From Larix kaempferi (lineage: Eukaryota; Streptophyta; Pinopsida; Pinales; Pinaceae), in the NCBI GenBank assembly GCA_027924585.1, contig BSBM01000232.1:24649501-24713500 (forward strand): a stretch of 64,000 bases of DNA. Reading direction: 5' to 3'. The notes beneath the pieces are model-generated. The model was not told the origin of the DNA and searched no databases. It saw nothing but the letters and a program-made list of their open reading frames with translations. Positions 47,692-59,830 of this stretch are shown here, one piece after another. The position numbers and the translations under genes were made by a program. The stretch's first letter is position 1, and each line of letters begins with the position of its first letter.

Positions 47692-49000
47692 ATGAACGAG
47701 GCGGGTGGTATGGAGAAAAACTCCAAATGGAGGATGGGCCCGGGGGGTTGCCTCCCAAAGTCCCCAGCCATTCCGGCCATTCAGATCCGATCTAGGAAAA
47801 TCTGTGAGAAGGTAGAACTTTGGAAATAAAAGGATTTAATTGGAAAATTCGTGGGGATTTGGCCTCGGGAGCGAGATCTGGTCCGGTGGATCAAGAGGAA
47901 CTGGAATCCAGAAGGCCACTATGATCTCCACCTAGGGGCCAAGGGTTTTTTTACCATTATTTTCTTTAATCAAGAAGATAGAGACAAGGTGCTTGAGGCA
48001 GGACCATATTTTTTCTTTTCTGCTAGTTTGTACCTCAGGCCCTGAAAAGAAAGATTCAATCCAGAGACAAAGCATATGAAATTTGCCCCAGTTTGGATCC
48101 GGCTCTTTTGCCTCCCCTGTGAATACTGGGATCTTGAAATCTTGCAAGATATTGGTAACACGTTGGGGTAATTTGTCAAAGTAGCAGAGCAGACAAAACA
48201 ACAAAGGTATATTGCTTGTGCTCGGATCTGTGTTTACATGGATCTTTCAAAGGACCTTCCATAAGCTATTAAGCTGAACTGGGAGGATGAGGAATGGATC
48301 CAGCCGATTGACTATGAGCAGCTCCCTTTTAGGTGCAGACTTTGCACGAATACAAACATTTTCGCAGAAACTGCCCTCTGTTGGCTCAATCTAAATCCCC
48401 ATCCAATGTAGAACAGGAAGGAGATAAGGATAAGGAGGGTTTTACTCAAGTTCAGAATCGAAAAAATAATAGATTTGGGGAGCAGCAGAGGAAAGGGAAG
48501 GAAAATATGGACAAAGGGACTACAAGCAAAAACCCTTTTCAAATATTAGAGGGACCGACGAAGATGGCGAGGTGAGCAGGAAGGAGAAGTATCGTTGTGA
48601 GAGTTCGAATGTGGGTTCTGAGGTAGCCTTGAACCAGGAGAAGATACTCAAAGACCAATCTGCTGCTATGGAGGAGGATGGCGATGAAGAAATGGATCTG
48701 GGAGAACTAGATCTGGATGCGATTGAGAAAGAATGTGAGAAAAAGGAGAAGGGGTATGTATCTCGCCGGCAACTGGAACTTCTCCAGGAAGCAATTATCA
48801 AATCTAAAGCCAACCAATAATTGGGTATAGCGTCTGACCCCCAATCTGGGAATAAAAGGAAATCCCTAGTGGAGGATCTAAAGCGTGGGAGGAAGACGAA
48901 CAAAAAGAGAATAGCAGAGGTGGGAGTTAAACTCATTAAATCTTGCCAGTATCCGACGATCAGGGTGGACTTTACTAAAGTTAATAAAGTTTCCCAATGA
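47692..49000 (+). pseudogene. LINE-2 ORF1 (DUF4283-like, zinc knuckle)
   Basis: ATG at 47692 (MNEAGGMEK). DUF4283-like domain: IWPRERDLVRWIKRNWNP near 47860, GFFTIIFFNQEDRDKVLEAG near 47945, PVWIRLFCLP near 48090, and YIACARICVYMDL near 48210. The knuckle is split by a one-base shift: PFRCRLC near 48325, then HEYKHFRRNCP near 48340, with Lys in place of the usual Gly. A charged tail ends at TGA 48998, overlapping the ORF2 ATG as ATGA. Stops also at about 47825 and 48043. RNA-binding role by family. Confidence 0.85.
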
Positions 49001-52000
49001 AGATAGTGTCTTGGAACATCCGGGGGTGCAATCATCCACGAAAACTTAAAACCTTAGCGAGAAAGGTGAAGCAGGAAAAGTCGGATGTTTTATTTCTGCA
49101 GGAAACAAATGTAACTCATAAACAATGGAGAGACTGGGGCAAAATATTTGGAGATGTTGTAAGGTAATGGCGATTGATGCCAATGGAATGGTTGGGGGTC
49201 TGGTGGTTCTCTAGAAGCCACATTCCATCTACTTTTCTAATTGGTAGGCTAATAAGTTTCCCCTGATGTCAGAGTTTTCAGTCTTAGATTCGGGGGCTAA
49301 AGGAACACTTGTGAATGTCTATGGCCCGAGTGCCTTCACCCATAAGGAGGAATTCTTACGTTTCTTGTCCTGGTTGTCGGAGCAACCAGGAAATGGGTCG
49401 TGGATTGTGGCAGGGGACTTTAACCTGATTACCTCTCTAAACAAGAAAGAGGGTGGTAGAAGGGCTTTGGACAGATTCCAAGAACACTTTAGGGATCTCT
49501 TGAGTCATAGTCCTTTCATTGATATTGAAACAAGAAATGGGTGGTTTACCTGGAATAATAAACGTGGAGGTACTCATTTGGTAGCTTCAAGACTTGACAT
49601 ATTTTTAGCTACTGAAGACATTGCTCGTGGAATGGGGGAGGTCAACGCCAGTGTCCTTCCGACGACGGGATTTGACCATTGGCCCATATGTCTTCATTGG
49701 GATTGGTCGAATGCCTTTTTAAATAGACCGTTTAGATTTGAAAAATTCTGGTTGGAACATAAAGACTTCAAAGATTTGGTGGAACAGTAGTGGCAGGAGC
49801 TAGTCCCCCCTGTGGGATCTGGTATGTATCAATTCCAGCAGAAACTCAAGGCTCTGAAAGCCAAGATTCGAACCTGGAATAGGGAATACTTTGGCAATAT
49901 ATTACAGGATAAGAAAAAATTTATTGAGGACTTATAGCTTATCCATTGAAAAGGTATGGATGAGGGATGGGATGAGGGATTACGAGAGCAAGAGCAAAAT
50001 CTTTTTTAGCAGCTTGAAGCGCGGGAGAGGCAAGAGGAGATTTACTGGAAGCAAAAATATCGAAACCAATGGTTCCAAGAAGCGGAGAGAACACCGAATT
50101 CTTCCATAATACTCTTGTTCAAAACCGTCATAGGGCTAAAATCTTCAAGCTCAGAAAAAATGATGGAGGTCAGATGGAGACTAGAGGAGAAAATGAGGAG
50201 GATTTAATCCACCACTTTGAGGCTGTCTTAAAAGAGGATTGGGTTGATCAAAGCCATGATATTGCCAGAAACACTAGCCTTATCCCTAGGCTTGTATCCA
50301 ATGAGCATAATGAAATGCTTGGAAAACCTATATCTATGCAGGAAGTTGAGGAAGCGATGAATCAGATGGCCCTGGGGAAAGCCCCTGGTCCTAACGGTTT
50401 CACCACCAATTTCTTCCACTTCTTTTGGGATTTGATCAAGAAGGAGGTTCTTCATATTGTGGAAGAATCGCGTGGTTGTCGTGGGGTCTTAAAGGAATTT
50501 AATGCTACTTTCTTATCCCTCATCCCGAAGGAGGAAGGAGCGGACACGCCTGGTAAGTTTAGACCAATAGCCATCTGTAATGTTATCTATAAGGTCATCA
50601 CTAAGTTCATAACCAATAGGCTTAAGCCTCTTCTCCCTATCCTTATCAATCCGGAGCAGTCAGGCTTTGTTGAAGGCAGACAAATTGTGGATTGTATTAT
50701 TCTAGTTCAATAAACCATTCATTCCTTGAAGGTCACAAAGAAACCGGGCATGCTTGTGAAATTAGACATAGCAAAAGCTTACGACAAAATCAGCTGGTAG
50801 TACATGTGGTGTATCTTGGAAGCCTTTGGTTTTGACAAGAATTGGGTGGATTGGATAATGAATCTGGTTTCTACCCCCTTTTTTCTATCTTTCTCAATGG
50901 AGCACCAACCAAACTTTTGCAGGCCTCCTGGGGTATTCCTCAAGGAGATCCTCTATCCCCATTCCTTTTTATTTTAATGGCTGAAGGTCTGAGCAAACTT
51001 TTGCAGACTAAAGCAGTTGAAGGAGGGATCTGTGGCCTTCAATTTCATGATGGGATGGACAAGCAAATGCATCAACAATTTGTGGATGACACTATGTTAA
51101 TGGGGTACCCTTCAGTCCAAGAGGCTCGATCCTTTAAAAAAAGTTTAGTGCTTTTTGCCAAGGCTTCGGGGCTCGAAGTAAATCCAGAAAAATCTCAAGT
51201 GTTTTTCTTTAACACTGCTGGAACCACCCAACGTAACATTTTGAGGATCTTGTGTTTCTCTCGGGGATCTTTCCCATCCAAGTATCCGGGTGTTACGCTT
51301 ACTGAAGGAACTATTCGAAAGGTTCTATGGCAAGATTTAATTGGCCGAATGCGGAGAAAGTTGGCCAACTGGACCCTTCGACCACTAAACCTTGCCAATC
51401 GCCTGATTTTGGTCAAACCTGTTCTCCAAGCCATGTCGGTCTACCTCTTTTCGATGCTCTCAACCCCTAAGGCCATTCTTAGGGAAATTCGCTGCATTCA
51501 AAGAAACTTTCTTTGGGGAGGCAGGGAAACAAAGTCTAAATTTGCCTTGGTTGGCTGGGAAAAAATTTGGAGACCTAAGGAGAAAGGGGGTCTTGGAATC
51601 AGAGACCCTGAGGTTTTAAGTGAATTTTATGGCTCAAAGATTTGGTGGAGGTGGTGTAACCATAGTTCGGCACCTTGGATGCATCTTTGGCACTCTAAAT
51701 ATGCCAGGGATAGACCCTTGGGGCAATTGATCAGATACAATGAGGAGAGAAATGGATCTCACATTTGGATAAAAACCTATTATGGTCGAAATCTTGTCCA
51801 ATATTATTGCTTCTGGGAAATCCATGATGGGGCATTGGCCAACTTCTGGAAAGACTCTTGGAATTAGCTCCCTAAATTGGAGCATGACCCCCGTTGGCAG
51901 GAAATCAAGATTAAAGGGATGTTGGAAGGAAAAATAAAAGTTTGCCACTATTGGGAGGATCTTGTGCAGGGAGGGAAAAGAAAATGGCTGGACTGTAGCT

Positions 52001-52425
52001 GGTGGGATGGTCTAACCACTGAAGAGAACCTTCGTGCTTTTGAGACCACTCTCCAGGAGCGGTTCATTCAGGTCAATTTTGGTCCTGACAAGCTGAGGTG
52101 GGGGTACAAACAAAAAGGAATTTTTGGTATCAAGGAGGCTTATGATATTTGGACTAACCGTAAGGATGGGGAGGACAACACCTGTAAAAAGATACGGAGG
52201 GTGAACCTCTGGAAAAAAATAGCAGTCTTCTGTTGGCTGGTGGTTTGGAGGACAATTCTGATAAGCGAAAATCTTAGGAAACAAGGAATCCTGGGGCCAT
52301 CTCGTTGCAACCTCTGCCTCAACTCAAAAGAATTTTTGGGCCATTTGTTGGATGATTGTCCTTTTACTTCTTCAATATGGGATAAAGGTGCTTTGATCTT
52401 TCGTAGAAGCATTCGGGTTAGAGGT
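48997..52425 (+). pseudogene. LINE-2 ORF2: endonuclease, RT, zinc domain
   Basis: MKIVSWNIRG at 48997, LFLQETN near 49095, NVYGPSAF near 49315, VAGDFNLIT near 49410, ASRLD near 49590, GFDHWPI near 49670: an APE-type endonuclease with its key residues. RT: MALGKAPGPNGFTTNFF near 50365, KFRPIAICNVIYK near 50560, KLDIAKAYDKISW near 50760, GIPQGDPLSPFLF near 50935, active site FVDDTMLMG near 51077. Zinc domain: RCNLCLNSKEFLGHLLDDCPF near 52305-52365, ligands intact. Stops at 49165, 49788, 49936, 50711, 50798 and 51865, plus frameshifts. Confidence 0.92.
52304..52425 (+). repeat. 122-bp LINE-2 segment duplicated at copia-2 (left)
   Basis: Matches 59709-59830 with about four substitutions. Copia-2 lies exactly between the two copies. 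Confidence 0.92.
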
Positions 52426-53071
52426 TGTTAAATTTTCAGATTTTACTTCAATCTGATCTAGGATCTTAACTAAGAGAACAACATGTACAGCAAATCTACA
52501 GCATATCAATCATGGACACAATAATGCAAGCACACAAGAGACACAGAGTTTACTTGGGGAAAACCATAAAGGTGAAAAACCCCAATAACTTCCTCATAGA
52601 TAGATAGAGCAATGATACAACCAGAATACACGAGATAGTCTTCTCCTAGCAGCAGAGCCTCCTCCTCCACAAGTGCGCCACTCTCCAAAGTGTGAGTGAG
52701 AGAATAGAATGTGTAAAATGAGAGAGACACACTCTCTATTTATACACTAACTTGACTTGACCTTTACTGAATTAGGTCGGCCTCAACTTAACCACTTAAC
52801 ATAATGCTGACTTGGTCGACCCCCACTAGGGTGGTCTAATAACCCTTTGACCCACATGACTTATACAGGGCCGACCCCAACAAGGTGGTCTACTAACCCA
52901 TCAAGTATAAGTTACGACACTTACAATATAAATGACGACACTTCCATATAGAGGAATAATAACATCTCTATAGGAATACAACCACTTCCATATAGAGGAA
53001 TAATAACATCTCTATAGGAATACAATATACATATATGTGAAATACATTCCGAAGTTACATATACATCAACA
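52426..53071 (-). repeat. 3' LTR of copia-2
   Basis: 646 bp, plus-strand TGTTAAATTT to TACATCAACA. Two 44-bp U3 units (about 52939-53026). TATAAATA on the minus strand at 52737-52744. Confidence 0.92.
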
Positions 53072-53087
53072 CTCCCTCTTAACTAGG
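53072..53087 (-). promoter_or_regulatory. Polypurine tract of copia-2
   Basis: The minus strand reads TTAAGAGGGAG directly before the LTR start TGTTGATG. Matches the copia-1 tract in placement. Confidence 0.78.
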
Positions 53088-53339
53088 AAGGTATTTCTTA
53101 ACACAGGTCTTCTAACACAAGTCTTCTTCTCTAGATCATCGTCACTGGATAATCGTCATCGAGTCATCATTATCGTCACTGTTGCTGCTATCTCAATCAA
53201 TCTTTGAATCTACTCGTCATAGGAAGTTCTACAGAGCCAGTCCTTTTTCATACTGGATGTAGGCCCACCACCTGCAGGTCTTCATCATCTGTGCGAACGG
53301 TCTGATAGAGGTGGCCTCTCGGGACTAATTTTATGTGCG

Positions 53340-53850
53340 GATGCAATACCGAAAAGAGTATCCCAGGAACATTTATGTGCCTAAGCACGACCGGCAAGAT
53401 CTCCCAGGACGGATTACATGCATCTACTCCACAATACCTTTAAAGAGCATCCCAGGAACATTTATGTGCCGCAACACGACCGACAAGATCTCTAAAGAGC
53501 ATCCCAGGACTTATTACGAGCACACAGCTCAACCTCTCGGATCTCTAGGACTGATTACATGTGGATAGACAAAACCTTTAAAGAGCATCCCAGGAACATT
53601 CATGTGCCGCAGCACGACCGACAAGATCTCTAAAGAGCATCCCAGGACTAATTACGAGCACACAGCTCAACCTCTCGGATCTCCAAGACTGATTACATGT
53701 CTCCGTAGTAATACCTCATCCCAGGAATGATTACGAGCACACAGCTCAACCTATCAGATATCTGAGGATTGATTACATACTACATAGCAATATCGGAAAG
53801 AGTATCCTAGGAACATTTATGTGCCGCAGCACGACTGGCAAGATCTCCCA
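53340..53850 (-). repeat. Tandem repeats in copia-2 3' region, set 1
   Basis: About four imperfect copies of a unit with CCAGGAACATTTATGTGCC, then CACGACCGACAAGATCT and AAAGAGCATCCCAGGA. Confidence 0.75.
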
Positions 53851-53887
53851 GGACTAATTACATGTTATTTGCACAGCCTGCCACATA

Positions 53888-54400
53888 TCATCTCTGACCT
53901 CCAAGTATCAACCTGATACTCATGATCCAACGGATCATCATCGCACAAAGCATCATCCTGATGCTCATGATCACACTAATCATCATCACTGTACCATCCT
54001 GATACATATCATCTAGAGAAACACCCTGAAGCTCGTCATCATGATCATCCTGATCATACAATGCATCCACCTGATACATACCAAGTATCTACCTGATACA
54101 TATCATCATACATGATCCACCTGAACATACAATGTATCCACCTGATACAAATACAAATACATGATACATATACATGATCTACCTGATCATACAATGTATC
54201 CACATGATACAGATACAAATACATGTTCCAAGCATCCAACATGATGCATATACAAATACATACAAATGATCCAACTGATCATATCTAGCATCAAACATGA
54301 TGCGTACATATACATATACATATAAATGATCCAACTGATCATATCCAACATCCAACATGAAGCGTACATATACATATAGAGCAGTAACTAGAGCATCGTC
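53888..54400 (-). repeat. Tandem repeats in copia-2 3' region, set 2
   Basis: Irregular repeats of ATGATCCACCTGATACA and ATACAAATACATG; ORFs rich in Tyr/Met/Asp here translate the repeat. Similar in position and style to 32701-33006 of copia-1. Confidence 0.7.
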
Positions 54401-54514
54401 CTGATGCTCATCATCCATGATCCTCCTAATCATCATAGCATCGTCTTCTTCAGATGATCTCATCGTCCACGAAACACAGCCCAGATGCACATCATCCAGT
54501 ACTTACACCACCGA

Positions 54515-54720
54515 CATGGGAGAACACATCTACCACCATTCGGGGAAGGCTCCAGCCCTTACTTTTTCACCATGGGAGAAAACATCTACCACCATGTGAA
54601 AAATGGCTTCAACCCTTACATCTACACCATGGGAGAACACATCTACCACCATGTGAGAATGGCTCAGCAATTACATCACGACCATGGGAGAACACATCAA
54701 CCATGTCAAAAAAGCTCATG
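54515..54720 (-). repeat. Four 53-57 bp tandem repeats
   Basis: Copies start at 54515, 54571, 54628 and 54683, each opening CATGGGAGAA-ACATC-ACCA. Confidence 0.85.
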
Positions 54721-54743
54721 TGCATCTGCATCTTCCGGACTCA

Positions 54744-55863
54744 TCACTTCCCTTTGGGATGAACCTCGATCTGAAGTGCACCAAGCCTTTCTCTGAAGTA
54801 CTCAAACTGCACTCTGGCCAACGGCTTGGTCAATACATCTGCAACCTGCTCATCCGTCACAACATACTCATCTTCGGCTATACTCAGTGCTATGCAAGAC
54901 TGCTTCCTACTAAACCAAGAGATCACACCTAATCTCATACTGAAGCAGCACCCATAAGTGCTCTTCCTATCTGCAACACTGTCTGCCCAATCTCAGAATA
55001 TGCTTTACAGCAACCAGGTGAACATCTCTCGGATCCTTCAAGAACTGGCTCAGTGTGTTCACCGCAAAGTAAATATCTGGTCTCGTGTTCATCAAGTACA
55101 TCAAGGACCCAATCATCTGATGATACACAATGACATCAACTGGATCAGATGAAGCATCACACAGAAGATTCATGTTCGATGCCATAGGTGTGGCCATAGC
55201 CTTGCAGTCCATCATCCTAAACCTCTTCAGGATCTCTACTGCATACTTCCCTTTTCCAAGGAAGATTCCATCTGCACTCTGCCACACCTCCATGCCAAAA
55301 AAAACAAATAGTGCATCATCCCCAAGTTCTTCAACTCGAACTCGGCAGCAAGCTTCCGCTGCATGTCGTAAATCAATCTCTCCTCACCTGTTACAAACAG
55401 GTCATCCATATACAAAAGTAGTATCACTGGATTGCCTTCCTCAACTTTGTAGTAAAGGTTGGAATCCGCTTTACTCTTGGTAAAGCCCAAACTGGATAGA
55501 AAGCTGTCTATCCTACCATACCAAGTTCTGCACATATATGAGTCCCTGTCATGTGTCTCGGAACCAAGTAGCTACACCACATACACTTCTTCTTCAACTA
55601 CACCATTCAAGAAAGTGTATCTTCCTCTTCATCACTGCAGCCAAAGCAAGTACCGATTTAATGGAAGTGTATCTGGCTACAGGAGCAAAAGTCTCTATGC
55701 TACCACCTGCAGCATGCTTGATCTTGTAGATCCTCTTGGAAGTCACTACAGACTCCCCTTCAGGTCTTGGGACTGCATCCCAAACATCTTTATGATCGAC
55801 TGGTACTCCTCGATCATGGCATTCTTCCCAGATCCTGGGAACTTCAATATTTTCAATAGATAA
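54744..55863 (-). pseudogene. Copia-2 reverse transcriptase and RNase H remnants
   Basis: Minus strand: an RT start near 55800-55560, partly unreadable; then TWYGRIDSFLSSLGFTKSKAD near 55520, active site LLLYMDDLFVTG near 55425, AEFELKNLGMMHYL near 55340, YAVEILKRFRMMDCKAMATPM near 55245, and MIGSLMYLMNTRPDIYFAVNTLSQF near 55105. RNase H survives only as fragments (ALSIAEDEYV near 54890; EQVADVLTKPLARVQFEYFRERLG near 54855-54785). A segment between them is deleted around 54940-54965. Closely similar in wording to copia-1 RT. Confidence 0.85.
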
Positions 55864-56334
55864 CTTTGTTGCTGAACAAATGTTGTAGTCCTTCTTTTGT
55901 AGGTGATGGTATACGATCTTTCCTACACAACAAGTTAAATTGCATGATTAGAAAACATCTCATAGTTTTCAGAACAAATTCTTACACATAAAGAAATATG
56001 TCATACAGTCATGCAATTATCTTAGCCAATGCTTCAATACAACATTTATCCATATTCCGTAACTCTCTAGATGCCTTCCAATCTCTACCAGAACATTGTT
56101 AAGAGTGTGCACAACCCCTAACATGTCAGCAAAGAGGTTTCATTCTAGATAAGTATCAATGGAATGTTGTACAGTGCCATAGGCCACTTACCCATGTATA
56201 TTAGTAGTATATTGTTCATCAATGCAACTATTCTAATATGCATAATACACAACCTAATTCTAGGAACATAAGCATATACATCATTGAATATCATTATGTA
56301 AGAAATGACAATTCAAATACTTATCTTTGTTTGG
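55864..56334 (-). other. Copia-2 internal sequence, no coding signal
   Basis: Lies where integrase-RT linker sequence is expected, but nothing is recognisable. Confidence 0.5.
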
Positions 56335-56469
56335 TTGCTGGGTGGACTCCCTCTGAATCTTTGCAACTCCATTCTGATGTGGATTGTGAGAAGTGGTCAA
56401 CTCCCTCTGAATATCTGCATCCTTGCAGAAACTGCTGAAGTGTGCTCCTTTGCTTTCTTGCAGGAACAA
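56335..56469 (-). pseudogene. Copia-2 integrase fragment
   Basis: Minus strand: FSSFCKDADIQRELTTSHNP near 56440-56390, then HQNGVAKIQRES, matching the end of the copia integrase core (NPQQNGVAERKN). The catalytic Glu of VAE is Lys (VAK). Only about 40 residues remain. Confidence 0.68.
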
Positions 56470-58892
56470 CTGGAGTGTGCTCCCTCTTGATCTTTGCTTC
56501 CTAGATTACCTGTCCTTGAACTTACATCCATCCTTAATCACTATGCATGCTTATTAGTATCATCATTGTGTTATCCTTGAGGTCTCATACATAATCACAC
56601 ATTTATTAGTATAATCTTAATACTATCAAAACACAATAATCTTAAACATGTATATTCATGATCATTCACAGATAATAAACATTAGTATTCAAGGTTTCAG
56701 GGAAGTCTTCTTTTACTCATGCATATTCTTATTTGATCATAGGACTCTTCTGATTAGTTAAATCATCAATGCATAAACCCGTGATTACTCAAACCTATAC
56801 CTTCATGATTCTTCTGGTTAGTCATATCATCAATTATGGTAAGAAACATAATATGCATACAGCCATGACTATCCAAACCTATGACCTCATGAATAATCAT
56901 TATCAACAACACAACAGTATAAGATCCTAACACAAGGTAGGATTCTAACTTGATATAGGAAAAACATACCTGGATTAGCATGCTAGCTAGTTATGTCTAA
57001 CATACCCGCATAATGTCTTCTGGTTCTCTTCAGTGACTTGTGCTAGTAACCTGCATGTCTCATAAGTTAAGCATGGTAGAACCAAGTTATACATACCTCG
57101 AAAGTAGATCTTCTATGTGATCCATGACAATGGATGAATCTTTGTCTTCATGTCACCATGAGCATATGTTCTTGAAGTAGAACATGATTTGACTTTCTTG
57201 GTGTACCTTTTGTGTTAGCAGACAACATAAACCTCATACAACACCATAATACATTAGTACAATCATAAGTGTCAACACCCTAATCAATGAATATCTTTTA
57301 TCGTGCATTCATAATTTTATTAAGGTGATACGACAAGTCTAGATTTAATCAAGATTGTACTAACCGTAATAATATGAAGACAAATATACCATAAACTTAT
57401 TCATGAACAAATCTTGAAACATACCTGGATAAGTCATACCTGTCGATATTGCTTGTAATATTCTTATGTAAGGCCTTAGCCTCATCTCCCTCTGAAACAG
57501 GAACTTCTTCACTTATGCAGGCGACCAATCCATCTTCTTCTAGGATTAACCCAATCCACTTGATTTGCAAGAATTGTATCTGGAGCTGGATTAGGGTTTG
57601 TCAGAGAAACCCCAAAAATTCAAACTTTGAATTTCAAACTTCCGAAAGGATAGAAATATGTGCCTTGATGAGTTGATCAAGCTGGTATGTTTAGAATTTG
57701 AAAACTGCAAAGTTTCACTCCTCAATTTTGCCTTTGAAACTTCCAGATTCACTGGACATGACCCCGAACTGGGGTTTGATGAAGCCTACTCTTCTGCCCC
57801 ATCAAAAGGTTTGATCCAAAGCTCTAAGCTTCTATTTTTATGAGGAGCTTCCAGTCGTGGTCACAGATTTCAAAAATTCCCATTTTTGCAGAAGCCCTAA
57901 TTTTCCACTTTTCTGATCAAAGTCCCGAACTAGGGTCTGATCAAGCCCGACCTTCTGCCCAACCAAAAATTCTTATCTTGGTCTCTAAATTTTGATTTTG
58001 ATGAGTATCATTCAGCCATGGTCTCCGATTACAAAAATTCCAATTTTATCCGAAACCCTAAATTCTGAAAGCCATGAATGAAGGTACTCAAAAATAATTC
58101 AGTTTTGACAAAAATATGACCTGATTGTTTCTGGTGTAAATCTGAACTTTTCCATCCATAGGGTCTGAAACATTTTCCTGGGATAGCCCGACCTATTATC
58201 TTTCCATCCCGACAGGTCTTACCTCAATTGGATTCTCCGAGAGAGAGAGTTATGCCAAGTGTCGCAATGTGACCTGTTTATGGGATAACACAAGAGAGCG
58301 AACTTGTACGGCGTGCCACGTGTCACTGGTTCAACTTAGGCCTCTAAAAGATTTTCTTGAGATAGCTCGACCTTTTATCTTTCCATCCCGACAGGTCTGG
58401 CCTCAATTGGATTCTTTGAGAGAGAGTTATGCCAAGTGTCGCAACGTGGCCTGTTTATGGGATAATACAGGAGAGCGAACTTGTACGACGTGCCACGTGT
58501 CACTAGTTCAACGTCAGCCTCTGAAAAACATTTCTGAGATATTAAAGTCTATGTACTACCTGTCACTTTTTACGAAATTTCACTTGGAGCTTCCTAGCCC
58601 AAGTTATGACCTTTTTCCCAAGGTCACCTGATTTTGACTCAGATCTGGAAGAGGCAGAAACCCTATATTGTACAGATCATAAATCACAAAGTACAATGAA
58701 TTAGAGGTTGTCCTTTGGACACAAGGTACATGGGGATCTTATATTCAACCTATAAAAGTTTCATATCTAAAAACTTCGCCAAAACGGATTTATAGCGAAA
58801 GTTCTACGATGACTGGTTTTTGCTATATCAAGCCCTAGCATCGTAAGTGCAACAAGTGTCATACATGCCATATCATGCCTTCTTTCAGGCTA
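56470..58892 (-). other. Copia-2 5' region with repeats, no gag found
   Basis: Non-coding as far as I can tell. Two imperfect copies of a roughly 160-bp unit start near 57762 and 57922 (CCCGAACT-GGGT-TGAT-AAGCC). A 179-bp repeat occupies 58160-58545. A gag ORF like that of copia-1 is missing, so this stretch probably replaced or never contained it. Confidence 0.55.
58160..58545 (-). repeat. 179-bp tandem repeat, two copies plus part
   Basis: Repeats of GATAGC-CGACCT-TTATC and TTTCCATCCCGACAGGTCT start at about 58182 and 58361; a third partial begins near 58516. A 120-codon ORF on the plus strand simply spans the repeats. Confidence 0.82.
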
Positions 58893-58904
58893 GCTCTGAT
58901 ACCA
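58893..58904 (-). promoter_or_regulatory. tRNA-iMet primer binding site (copia-2)
   Basis: Complement reads TGGTATCAGAGC, directly beside the LTR at 58905. Confidence 0.95.
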
Positions 58905-59711
58905 TGTTAAATTTTCAGAATTTACTTCAATCTGATCTAGGATCTTAACTAAGAGAACAACATGTACAGCAAATCTACAGCATATCAATCATGGACACAA
59001 TAATGCAAGCACACAAGAAACACAGAGTTTACTTGGGGAAAACCATAAAGGTGAAAAACCCCAATAACTTCCTCAGAGATAGATAGAGCAATGATACAAC
59101 CAGAATACACGAGATAGTCTTCTCCTAGCAGCAGAGCCTCCTCCTCCACAAGTGCGCCACTCTCCAAAGTGTGAGTGAGAGAATAGAATGTGTAAAATGA
59201 GAGAGACACACTCTCTATTTATACACTAACTTGACTTGACCTTTACTGAATTAGGTCGGCCTCAACTTAACCACTTAACATAATGCTGACTGGGCCGACC
59301 CCCACTAGGGTGGTCTAATAACCCTTTGACCCACATGACTTATACAGGGCCGACCCCAACAAGGTGGTCTAATAACCCATCAAGTGTAAGTTACGACACT
59401 TACAATATAAATGACGACACTTCCGTATAGAGGAATAATAACATCTCTATAGGAATACAACCACTTCCATATAGAGGAATAATAACATCTCTATAGGAAT
59501 ACAACCACTTCCGTATAGAGGAATAATAACATCTCTATAGGAATACAACCACTTTCGTGTAGAGGAATAATAACATCTCTATAGGAATACAACCACTTCC
59601 GTATAGAGGAATAATAACATCTCTATAGGAATACAACCACTTCCGTATAGAGGAATAATAACATCTCTATAGGAATACAATATACATATATGTGAAATAC
59701 ATTCCGAAGTT
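58905..59711 (-). repeat. 5' LTR of copia-2, truncated, expanded U3
   Basis: 807 bp. Six 44-bp units (about 59418-59681) against two in the other LTR, and the terminal 15 bases missing. The size difference (161 bp) equals four extra units minus the lost end. TATAAATA on the minus strand at 59216-59223. Confidence 0.92.
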
Positions 59712-59830
59712 GCAACCTCTGCCTTAGCTCGAAAGAATTTTTGGGCCATTTGTTGGATGATTGTCCTTTTACTTCTTCAATATGGGATAAAGGTGCTTTG
59801 ATCTTTCGTAGAAGCATTCGGGTTATAGGT
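59709..59830 (+). repeat. 122-bp LINE-2 segment duplicated at copia-2 (right)
   Basis: Second copy of 52304-52425. The junction with the LTR shares GTT with both parents, so the break lies within 59709-59711. Confidence 0.92.

Larger units (their letters stand above)
52426..59711 (-). mobile_element. Copia-2, decayed copia element, minus strand
   Basis: LTRs at 52426-53071 (3') and 58905-59711 (5'), iMet primer site at 58893-58904, polypurine tract beside 53072, pol remnants on the minus strand. The LTRs differ by about 2% by eye, so insertion is recent, yet pol is fragmentary and gag was not found. It was probably mobilised in trans. LTR and pol resemble copia-1 (same U3 motifs, TATA box), so the two belong to related families. 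The 5' LTR lacks its first 15 bases. Confidence 0.9.

Noticed and set aside
54179-54490. Tyr/Met-rich ORFs
   Set aside because: Translations of the tandem repeats in the copia-2 3' region.
58269-58631. 120-codon ORF with repeated Cys motif
   Set aside because: The repeat is the 179-bp DNA duplication; antisense to the copia-2 leader, no family match.
52304-59830. 122-bp flanking repeats as an ordinary target site duplication
   Set aside because: LTR elements make 4-6 bp duplications; one LTR end is also clipped, so a repair or rearrangement event is more likely.
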